The translations under genes were made by a program, and so were the position numbers. From Megalobrama amblycephala (lineage: Eukaryota > Chordata > Actinopteri > Cypriniformes > Xenocyprididae), in NCBI RefSeq assembly GCF_018812025.1, contig NC_063065.1, positions 31,778,642 through 31,842,641 of the forward strand: a stretch of 64,000 bases of DNA. The letters run 5' to 3'. Below, piece after piece: positions 24,783 to 36,700 of the stretch. Numbering within the stretch: position 1 is the first letter of the stretch; each line of letters begins with the position of its first letter. The notes under the pieces are model-generated. The model was not told the origin of the DNA. It saw nothing but the letters and a program-made list of their open reading frames with translations, and made no database searches.

Positions 24783-27700
24783 CTGAACATCAACATCATC
24801 ATCAACACAAACCACAACTCAGCTCATTTTCAGTCGTGTCAGAAGACTGACGCTGCATTGAACATGCCTATGCTACTTGGATCATGTTTTTAAATAAATA
24901 TAGGTTTGAAACAATGTGAGGGAAAAGGGCTGCATGATTTTTCTGATAAAAATTGTGATTAAAAAAAAAGAAAAAATCCTGCACAATTTGGCCAAAATGC
25001 TATGATTATATATCAATATTGCTATAAAATAATAATAACAACTAGAATGTACATTTCCTGAAGAAAATGTGAATGGTGCTTGCAGTGGCAAAACTCGGCA
25101 TTCGGTTGCTAGGGTATTTCTAGGCAATTGCTATGGTGTTCTGGGTGGTTGCTAGGCGGTTGCTATGGTTTTGCTAAGGTACTTGGGGTGGTTGCTAAGG
25201 TGTTGCTGAGTGGTTGCTAGGGTGTTGCTAAGGTACTTGGGGTGGTTTGCTAAGGTGCTGCTAGGGTGTTCTGGGTGGTTGCTAGGAAGTTGCTAAGGTA
25301 CTTGGAGTGATTGCTAAGGTGTTGCTAGGGTCTTCTTGGAGGTTGCTAGATGGTTGCTATGGCAACCTGGGTGGTTGCTAGGGTGTTGCTAGGCAGTTGC
25401 TAAGGTACTTGGGTTGGTTGCTAAGGTGTTTCTAGGGTGTTCTGGGTGGTTGCTAGGAGGATGCTATGGTAACCTGGGTGGTTGCTATGGTGTTACTAGG
25501 TGGTAGGTAGTTGTCACAGATAGTTACTATGGAGTTTTTATAAAGTTCTTAGCATGTTTTTAGCCTGATTTAACACTTTAACACTAATCACTATTAGCAT
25601 GTAGCTATTCAGCATGTAGTGCGCCGAAGTTTTGTGTGAAAGAAGAATAATAATAAGTATGCAAGAGAACAACAACGATGCTTCCCAAGAGGCAAGCACC
25701 GTTAACAATAGCAACATTAATAATTAAATATATTTATACAACAGTTCTTTCTGGCTCTCGAATCTGATTGGCTGAGAGCCCTGTGATATTCACCCAGTAT
25801 CAGCACTGGAACCGTTTCACCGTTTGTATCACTCCGCTTGCAGCGACTGTCATGGCGGTCGAGCAAATCCACCGTATTTTTTATAAATACTACTGATGTT
25901 GTGTCACGAAATGTAGTTTTAAGAGTTTTTAAGGCGAGAAAGTAGTTATTTAGACCTCAAATATGAAACTCATATATAATCATAGCACTTATTTTACAAT
26001 TTGTTTTGAATCTTTCTCAGATGTGAGCTCCAGGCCGTCAGCGGTCGTTCAGTGCTCGTGTACCCGCTGAGAACAGCTTCATCTCGGCCAGTGCTTCGGG
26101 AATTTACTGCTGGCTCTTATGAAGATAGTGATTAAACAAGATATAATTAATTTGGGGTATATTAAACAGGCAACATTTGGTCTTAATTGATTTGGGTTAA
26201 GGGGAAAATTAAGTTTCATAACTTTATATTTAGGCTATATTTAACTTAAATCCTGTACTGGAGCGCTACTTTTGTAAATTTGACTGAATTGTTTGCTTGT
26301 GTTTATTTATGTGCTTGTGTTTGTCTTTTATAATGACTATTGTTAATTATGTTTAAATGTTGTTCAATAAATATTATTTTATATAAATAATATGGCGTAT
26401 TTGGTTTTGAGAAAGGGTCCGTCAATAGTATCAGAGAAAGTAACATTATTACGCCATTAGATGGCGGCAAAGACTCTCTTTATGAGTGAGTCAGAACAAT
26501 GAAGTTGTTTTAGCGCTGTGGGAAATCCCCTTAACTTTTAAAAGGACAAAGACAAAGATCGCTTTCCTCAGCGGACGTTCAAACTGATTTTTTATAATGG
26601 ATATAATAGACAATGCTATCAGATGCAGGTGATGCACTCGTTTAATCGACCTCTGTCTCATAATAATCTACAAAATACAATAAGCTTCAATGAAGCGACT
26701 CAACATTCCTTTGTTACTAGTTCTAAAGTGACGTTTTATAATTAAAAAAGGATCTTGGGCTCAACTTTTAAATTTTCAACTTGAGATTTGAATCTGTGGT
26801 GGAAGGAAGTAGTTCCTCACAAAAGAGGGTTTTAAAGATACTCAGTTATTGTTCTTATTTATTGTTGTATAAATGTAATATCACACTCGTAGCCGTGCGA
26901 TGTGGCTGTATATCATCATGCTGTGATTACCTACAGCCGAACCACAGCCGTGCTGATATACAGCCATATTGCACGGCTACTCTTGTGATATTGCTCATAT
27001 ATATTTTATTAATAATAATAATCATTGATGATGATGGTGATCACTACTAAATAAAAAAATATGAAAATTACAAAAAAATAATATATAATAATATTGTAAT
27101 ATTTAATTGAAAAATTAATTTAAGTATTTATGAAAAAAAAAAAAAAAAAAAAAATTCCTGCCGAACACGGTAACATGCTTCACTGAAACACGCAGACCTT
27201 ATAACAGAATGGCAGCCATCATGCAGCCCTAGTAAAAATGATGACATTTTTCATTTATGGAACATAACAGACATGGATGAAATGTTTTGTACTGATCACT
27301 TGCTTCAGTGGAAAACACTCGACACAACTAACACACCATCAGTGCTGCATGGGAAGGTGGAAATGAGTTTGAAATGCAGTGGAAGGACAGATGAAGACAT
27401 CAGGAAGGGGAGAGTCTACCTGCTTTAAAGTGAAAGAGAGGAGGGTGGGAGAAGCCCCGCGGGGCGACTAAAGCCCACTGCGCAGCGGACTGCTGGCGGC
27501 CAGGAGAGAAGGAGTGGACACACCTGAAGAGTCCGAGGAAGAGAGTAATAATACAGCAGAGAGAGAGGGAGCAAGCAGACGTCAGAACCAGCAAACGCAG
27601 AGACAGGACAGAGCAGGTCATATCAGTACTGATGCAGACTATTCATACATAAAGCTGGTCACAGTCTACAGTCAATGACAAAACCAAGCACAAAAACGGG

Positions 27701-30700
27701 GTACAATAATGCAATGAAGACAGAAGTCTATGGAGCAACTGCAGAGATGAACTCCAGACACACACAGCCGTTAGACTTCAACATGGGACAGAAGCTCATT
27801 TACATCTGCATGTCTTGCCCATACACTTCCATTGTAAACACATATTTCAATGTGTCCATAATCTCAACCAAAGCGACAGATTCTTGGAGCAGATGAATGT
27901 GAGCTAGACGCACCTGTCAGGTAACCTGCAGTCTGGGAGTCGGAGATGAAGAGGTCGTGTTTCTGGTCTTTGAAGGCACTCCACACAGTGGAACGAGAGA
28001 GGATTTCATTTACCTGCAGCAAAAGTACAGCATGACTTGTGTTCTGAATGTGGTACAGTGTGAAGGACACTGGATTGAGCAGATGAACGTGGATTATACC
28101 TGCTCTCCGAACTGCAGGCTGCGCGTCATGGATTTCAGCGCTTTGACAATCTGAGCTTTGGTTGCTGAAGGGTTTTCAAGAGTCTCCAACCCAATTCCCT
28201 CCAACAGCTTTAAAAGATACGGCACCAGCTCCACTCGAAGAGCCTTAACACAAACATACACACACACACATTAATAATAATAATAAATATAGCTGCAAGC
28301 AGCAATTAAGGGGTCAAGCACAACAGAAGCAAATAAGGAAGCTAACAGCAGACAAACAATGTCTTAATGGATTATGATAGCAACTGAGAGAAAGACACTG
28401 CATGTCTATTTTGAAGTCAATCAGAAAAACGGTACTGTAGTTAGAGCCAATTTCATGTTTTGTTCAATTACAGCGCCACCAAGTGTCACATTCCCACTGC
28501 GATTATTTTTTTTAAGCAAGGCTTTTCATCTCGATCGGACTAACGGGTTCTAAGATATTCGCAAATGTTGTTTAAATGCTAAATCACAACGTTGGACTAA
28601 CCAAAAGGCAAAACCTAGAATGTTTGGTATCGTTGGACTCGGGAAGGATTCAGGAATCTAAGGAGATGACTCCTGTGGAAAATAAGTCAACCATCCAAAA
28701 TTGTAAGCATATTTTTTTCACCACTAGGTGGTGCTGGTCCGAAACTTCTCAGTTGTTTGCATGACCCATAGCAAGTTAATGCATTCATAAAATACTTCAA
28801 AATTCAAAATGGCCGATATGGAATCCAATTGTATACCATTCGACTCAGCATGACGCCCCAAATCTAATGAAACCAATGATTTTTGGGCAAACCGTTCAGA
28901 AGTTATAAGCAAAAATAGCCATTTTTTCTCCGAGCCAGTAGGTGGTACTGCGCTGAAATGCAGCATATAGCCTCAGGTCATGCTTGTGATGACAAGGACC
29001 AAGTTTGGTCTGAATACGATAAAGCGCTTTAGAGATACAGCCTTATTTTGTTTCTAGCCCTTTCGGTTCAAAAGTTAAGATGCAAATACAAATTTGGACA
29101 GTTGGTGGCGCTAGAGCGATTTAGATTCCAAATTTGCTATGGTGACAGTTCAGACTGGCCTCTATCTGTGTGCCAAATTTCAGAACTTTACCACAAGCGG
29201 TTCTATGGGCGGCCATAGAATTCCAGAGCGGAAGAAGAAGAATTAGGCCTACTATTACAATAGATGCCTACGAACCTTCAGTGCTTGGCCCCTGATAATT
29301 ATTATTATATATCCATACATATTGTGGGATTTTATCCATACATATTGTGGGATCTTCTTGAACCCACCTGTAGAGTGTGTGACTGCATTGTTTACCTGTG
29401 CGACGAGTTCGTTCTGCTCTCGCTGGAACATGCGGTTCAGCGCCTCACAGGCCAGTCCTGCCATATCAGCCCTCACCTTCATCCCCGTCATCAGCGGCCC
29501 AATCGTTTCGAGAGCCGCCATGGACCGCACACACAGCTACAGGACAAACAAAAATCTTAGTATTATTATTATGAAATGCAGGAATGCATTAGCTACGAAC
29601 TATGGAAGCTTGTTTCCGCCACAGAATAAGGAAATTTCAACTTTTTCATCTCACAATTTTTAGTTTTAAACTCACAATTGCAATAGTTATAAAGTCAGAA
29701 TTGTGTGTTATAAAGTCGGAATTGCGTGTTATAAAGTCGGAATTGCGAGTTACAAAGTCAGAATTGTGAGATATAAAGTCAGAATTGCGAGATATAAAGT
29801 CAGAATTGCGAGTTATAAAGTCAGAATTGCGTGTTATAAAGTCGGAATTGTGAGTTAAAAAGTCGGATTTGCGAGATATAAAGTCGGAATTGCGAGAAAT
29901 AAAGTCGGAATTGCGAGATATAAAGTCAGAATTGCGAGATATAAAGTCAGAATTGCGAGTTATAGTCGGAATTGTGTTATAAAGTCAGAATTGCGAGTTA
30001 TAAAGACGGAATTGCGAGATATAAAGTCGGAATTGCGAGTTATAAAGTCGGAATTGCGAGTTAAAAAGTCGGATTTGCGAGATATAAAGTCGGAATTGCG
30101 ATATAAAGTCGGAAATAAAGTCGGAATTGCGAGATATCAAGACGGAATTGCATGTTATAAAGTCGGAATTGCGAGTTAAAAAGTCGGATTTGCGAGATAT
30201 AAAGTCGGAATTGCGAGAAATAAAGTCGGAATTGCGAGATATAAAGTCGAAATTGCGAGATATAAAGTCAGAATTGCGAGATATAAAGTCAGAATTGCGA
30301 GTTATAGTCGGAATTGTGTTATAAAGTCAGAATTGCGAGTTATAAAGACGGAATTGCGAGATATAAAGTCGGAATTGCGAGTTATAAAGTCAGAATTGCG
30401 AGTTATAAAGTCGGAATTGTGAGATAAAGTCAGAATTGCGTGTTATAAAGTCGGAATTGTGAGATATCAAGTCGGAATTGCATGTTATAAAGTCGGAATT
30501 GTGAGATATCAAGACGGAATTGCATGTTATAAAGTCGGAATTGTGAGTTAAAAAGTCGGAATTGCGAGATATAAAGTCGGAATTGCGAGAAATAAAGTCG
30601 GAATTGCGAGATATAAAGTCGGAATTGCGAGAAATAAAGTCGGAATTGCGAGATATAAAGTCGAAATTGCGAGATATAAAGTCGGAATTGCGAGTTATAG

Positions 30701-33700
30701 TCGGAATTGTGTTATAAAGTCAGAATTGAGAGTTATAAAGACGGAATTGCGAGTTATAAAGTCAGAATTGCGAGTTATAAAGACGGAATTCTGAGTTATA
30801 GTCAGAATTGCGAGTTATAAAGACGGAATTGCGAGTTATAAAGTCGGAATTGCGAGATATGAAGTCGGAATTGCGAGGTAGAGTCGAAATTGTGTTATAA
30901 AGCCGGAATTGCGAGTTATAAAGCCGGAATTGCGAGTTATAAAGACGGAATTGCGAGTTATAAAGTCGGAATTGCGAGTTATAGTTGGAATTGCGAGTTA
31001 TAAAGACGGAATTGCGAGTTATAAAGTCGGAATTGCGAGGTAGAGTCGGAATTGTGAGTTATAAAGACGGAATTGCAAGTTATAAAGACGGAATTGCATG
31101 TTATAAAGTCGGAATTGCGAGATATAAAGTCGAAATTGCGAGATATAAAGTCGGAATTGCGAGTTAAAAAGTCGGAATTGCGAGATATAAAGTTAGAATT
31201 GTGAGATAGTCACGATCACCGTCTGCCCCTGTCAAGTTTCGGACTACATTTCCCATCATCCCCCCTGCCAGTCACATGCTCACACTCCTCTCCAATCATC
31301 ATCTGCCACATCCACCCTTGCACACCACACTGATCACCACACCCAGCTGCAGCTCATTTACAGGACTATAAAGGACTGTCACATACACCACCTCACGGCG
31401 AAGTCTTGATTACCTTGTGTGTCATTTCTGAGCGTTTATTCCCTGTCTGTTCTGCCTGTTACCGTTTGGACTGTTACCCTGTTTATCCCTGTCTGCCGCC
31501 TGCCTCGACCTCTTGCTTGTATACCGACCTGTGAGTGATATCTGCCTGTTCTGATCATTGCCTGTTCCTTGACCACGATTCTGCCTGTTCCTTGCTGTTC
31601 CTGTTCGCTCCTGATTGACCCTGCCTGTACGACCACTCTCACTTTAATAAAAGCTGCAAATGGATCTTACCATGAGTCCGCATTCGTTACAGATATAAAG
31701 TGGCAATAACCTTTATTTTTTATTGTGTGGCGGAAACAAGCTTCCACAATGAACAACCAGATTGTGTCCGAATAACAGTAACAGTGTGTGTTTCTGTGCT
31801 GCACCTCGTTGTCTGAGAGCACGTGTATGAGTCTGATGGCGCTTTTGGGCACAGCGTTGTTCTTGTGGTTGAGCGCCGTCAGCACACGCGGCAGATGCCC
31901 GAGCGGGGGGACCTGATCGGCCAGCTGTGTCTGTGTGCTGAAGAGACACACGGCTGCGGTGGTGACCGTCTCCAGCGCCTCGCCCTGAGAGGATGAGAAC
32001 ACAGCCAATACATAAAGCATCCATCAGCATGCAGTCATGTGTGTCTCCTATAGAGGGCTCACTCACATTGGGGTTGTTTTTCTCCAGCAGTGTGGTCAGA
32101 GTGTCCATTAATGACACCAGGAACTCTCTGGGTTTCCGTAAAACCCAGCCAGGCTGAGCGATGAAGATCCGCAGAAACACTCCGCCGACCTCCAGCTCTC
32201 CCTGTCCCGCTCCGTACGCTACCGAAAAGTCCTCGGGCAGCTGAGACACACATCACAATATAGAACACTCACACGCCCTGTGATAAAACCAATCTACACC
32301 TCCGCTCAAACGTTTGGGGTCAGTAAGATTTTTTTCGTTTGTTTTTGAAAGAAATTAATACTTTTATTCATCAGCAAATCAGCATATTAGAATGATTTCT
32401 GAAGGATCATGTGACACTGAAGACTGGAGTAATGATGCTGAAAATTCAGCTTTGATCACAGGATATATATTTACTATAGAATGGTGAGTTATAAAGTCAG
32501 AATTGCAAGTTATAAAGACGGAATTGTGAGTTATAAAGTCGGAATTGTGAGTTATAGTTGGAATCGTGTTATAAAGTTGGAATTGCGAGTTATAAAGACG
32601 GAATTGTGAGTTATAAAGTCGGAATTGCAAGTTATAGTTGGAATCGTGTTATAAAGTTGGAATTGCGAGTTATAAAGACGGAATTGTGAGTTATAAAGTC
32701 GGAATTGTGAGTTATAGTTGGAATCGTGTTACAAAGTCGGAATTGCGAGTTATAAAGACGGAATTGCAAGTTATAGTTGGAATTGTGTTATAAAGTCGGA
32801 ATTGTGAGATATAAAGTCGGAACTGCAAGTTATAGTTGAAATCGTGTTATAAAGTCGGAATTGTGAGTTATAAAGACGGAATTGCAAGTTATAGTCGGAA
32901 TTGTGAGTTATAAAGACGGAATTGCAAGTTATAGTCGGAATTGTGAGTTATAAAGTCGGAATTGCAAGTTATAGTCGGAATTGTGAGTTATAAAGTCGGA
33001 ATTGCAAGTTATAGTCGGAATTGTGAGTTATAAAGTCAGAATTGCAAGTTATAGTCGGAATTGTGAGTTATAAAGTCGGAATTGCGAGTTATAGTCGGAA
33101 TTGTGTTATAAAGTCAGAATTGCGAGTTATAAAGTCAGAATTGCGAGTTATAAAGACGGAATTGCGAGTTATAAAGTCGGAATTGCGAGGTAGAGTCGGA
33201 ATTGTGTTATAAAGTCGGAATTGTGAGTTATAAAGACGGAATTGCAAGTTATAGTTGGAATTGTGTTATAAAGTCGGAATTGTGAGATATAAAGTCGGAA
33301 TTGCAAGTTATAGTCGGAATTGTGAGTTATAAAGTCAGAATTGCAAGTTATAGTCGGAATTGTGAGTTATAAAGTCGGAATTGCAAGTTATAGTCGGAAT
33401 TGTGAGTTATAAAGTCAGAATTGCAAGTTATAGTCGGAATTGTGAGTTATAAAGACGGAATTGCAAGTTATAGTCGGAATTGTGAGTTATAAAGTCAGAA
33501 TTGCAAGTTATAGTCGGAATTGTGAGTTATAAAGTCGGAATTGCAAGTTATAGTCGGAATTGTGAGTTATAAAGTCAGAATTGCAAGTTATAGTCGGAAT
33601 TGTGAGTTATAAAGTCGGAATTGCGAGTTATAGTCGGAATTGTGTTATAAAGTCAGAATTGCGAGTTATAAAGTCAGAATTGCGAGTTATAAAGACGGAA

Positions 33701-36700
33701 TTGCGAGTTATAAAGTCGGAATTGCGAGGTAGAGTCGGAATTGTGTTATAAAGTCGGAATTGTGAGTTATAAAGACGGAATTGCAAGTTATAGTTGGAAT
33801 TGTGTTATAAAGTCGGAATTGTGAGATATAAAGTCGGAATTGCAAGTTATGGTTGGAATCGTGTTATAAAGTCGGAATTGCGAGTTATAAAGAAGGAATT
33901 GCGAGTTATAGTTGGAATTGCGAGTTATAAAGACGGAATTGCGAGTTATAAAGTCGGAATTGTGAGTTATAAAGACGGAATTGCAAGTTATAGTTGGAAT
34001 TGTGTTATAAAGTCAGAATTGCGAGATATAGTCGGAATTGTGTTATAAAGTCGGAATTGTGAGATATAAAGTCGGAATTGCAAGTTATGGTTGGAATCGT
34101 GTTATAAAGTTGGAATTGCGAGTTATAAAGACGGAATTGCGAGTTATAAAGATGGAATTGCGAGTTATAAAGTCGGAATTGTGAGTTATAAAGACGGAAT
34201 TGCAAGTTATAGTTGGAATTGTGTTATAAAGTCGGAATTGCGAGGTAGAGTCGGAATTGTGTTATAAAGTCGGAATTGCGAGTTATAGTCGGAATTGTGT
34301 TATAAAGTCGAAATTGCGAGTTATAAAGACGGAATTCTGAGTTATAGTCAGAATTGCGAGTTATAAAGACGGAATTGCGAGTTATAGTCGGAATTGTGTT
34401 ATAAGGACGGAATTGCGAGATATAAAGTCGGAATTGCGAGGTAGAGTCGGAATTGTGTTATAAAGTCGGAATTGCGAGTTATAAAGTCAGAATTGCATGA
34501 TTCTTGCATGATAAAGTCGGAGAATTGAAGAATTGCAGAATTGCATAATAAAGTCGGAATAGTGAGATATTGTCGCAATTGCAGATTATGAAGTCAGAAT
34601 TGCGAGTTACAAAGTCGGAATTGCAAGTTATAAAGTTAGAATCGCAAGTTAAAGTCAGAATTGTGAGATGAAAAGTTTATTTAGTGGTGGAAACAAGCTT
34701 CCACAGAAAACAGCTGTTTTACATTGTAATAATATTTCACAGTTTTTACTGTATTTTTGATCAAATAAATGCAGCCTTGGTGAGAAGAAGAGACTTCTTT
34801 CAGAAACATTAAAAATCTTAATTATTGCAAACATTTGAACGGCAGTGTATGTGTTCAGATCAGGGCTGTCAACAAAGTTTTAATCAAATTAATTACATGA
34901 TATGCTGAATATTCATTAATCACAAATTAATCGCAGGACAATATTTGCAGAGAAAAGCCCCCAAATAATAATTCAAGACTGTGAATCTAAATTCCGATTC
35001 AATCCAACACCTCACCTTCCAGTTGACATCAGGATTGTCTTTCTGTTGCTTAAAATGCCTGCAGGAATGAAGGAAGAGTAAATGAGCAGGAGAAATAACG
35101 AGGGAATGAGAATAACTGACTGCTATGATTTGAGAGCGTCTCACTCCAGCATCATTTCTCTGACGGTGGTGGAGACGGTCTCTCTCGAGCTGTCGTTCCA
35201 GATGAGCTCGGGGTTCTCGTGCGTTCCCTCGAATATGTGCACGGCCGCCTCTGGATTGTCACGCATGGCGTCCATGAAAACAGCCGGCAAGAATCGCATC
35301 AGGGTCAGACGCACCTGGTTGAGAGAAACTCAACACTCAACACAGGCAGAGAGTTGATCAAGCTGAGCTTTATTGTTATTAAACACATATGCAGTAACAC
35401 TCCTACAGCTCCCAGTGTCAAGTTCACATAAACACGGTCACTGCAACTGGTCAGATACGGTGTAAACTGAAGAAGTCTCACCTTGGGTCCCACCAGCTTG
35501 TCTGAGGTCATTTTGGAGAAGAGCTCTGCGGTCTGTGTGCGCACCTGAGGGTGGGTGGAGTTACAGAACAGATCTAACAGGTAGATCAGTGAACCTGAGA
35601 GGAGAGAGGTCAGAGGTCACAGATGAGCTTCCAATTGCCAATGATGTTTAAATGTGTGATTGAGTCTCAAACAGCTGCAGTAACTAAACCATCAAGCGTT
35701 GCACAGAAGAAATCTGCTCTAAAATCAATTAGATTAGAGTATTAGTAAAGGAAATGACATGCTGACCTTTGTTCATGGCCTCTGTGATGATCTTAGTGTT
35801 GGAGGTCAGAGCGTAAAGCGTCTCTAGCACCAGCTGTCGGCCTGCGAGGGCACAGAGAAAAGAGAGTCAGGGAAGAAAAACCCTGAACCTTTAAAGTTCA
35901 GTATCATCAACTCTGACAGGGATTTATTTTATTAATATTTCATGAATAAATATTAGTATTTCATATTTGAAGATATTTGAAGTTATAAGGCTATGTTTTA
36001 TTAATAAATATGCATAAATATGTTAAATATTAAAAATATTTACCATAGTTATAGGACTATATTTTATGAATAAACATTCATAAAAGTTTTAAATAATAAA
36101 AATGTTTACTGTAGCTTTAGAACTACAGTGCCCTCCACAATTATTGGCACCCTTAGTAAATATGAGCAAAGGTGGATGTGAAAATAAATCTGCATTGTTT
36201 ATCCTTTTGATCTTTCATTCAAAAAATTCATGAAACTCTAACCTTTCATTTAAGGAAAACAGTTGAAAGTGAAGGGAATGTTTTTCTCCAATACATGTTG
36301 GCCACAATTATTGGCACCCCTAGAATTTTGTATGAGTAAAATATCTCTGAAGTATATTCCCATTCATATTTACATTTTTTAGCACACCAGGGTGATCATG
36401 AACATGAAATTGTCCAGCCATGACTTCCTGTTCCACAGGAGTATAAACATGAGGAAACACAAAGGCTAAATTCCCTTAATCATTCATCACAATGAGAAAA
36501 ACCAAAGAATATAGTTCTGATGTGCAGCGAAAGATTGTTGAGCTTCACAAAATAGAAAGTGGCTGTAAGAAAATAGCTAAAACATTGAAAATCCCCATTT
36601 CCACTATCAGGGCAATAATTAAGAAGCTAAAATCAACTAAAGATGTTATGAATCTGCCTGGAAGAGCATGTGTGTCTAAATCATCCTAATGCGCGGTGAG

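Noticed and set aside
27400..27621. 73-codon minus frame as an extra dnajc13 exon
   Set aside because: The exon at 27914 joins directly in phase to 24782 and matches the known C terminus; no suitable acceptor/donor pair or conserved residues were found here.
29991..30324. Frames with [13 protein letters not shown] repeats
   Set aside because: Same 21-bp repeat effect in the element at 29604-31757.
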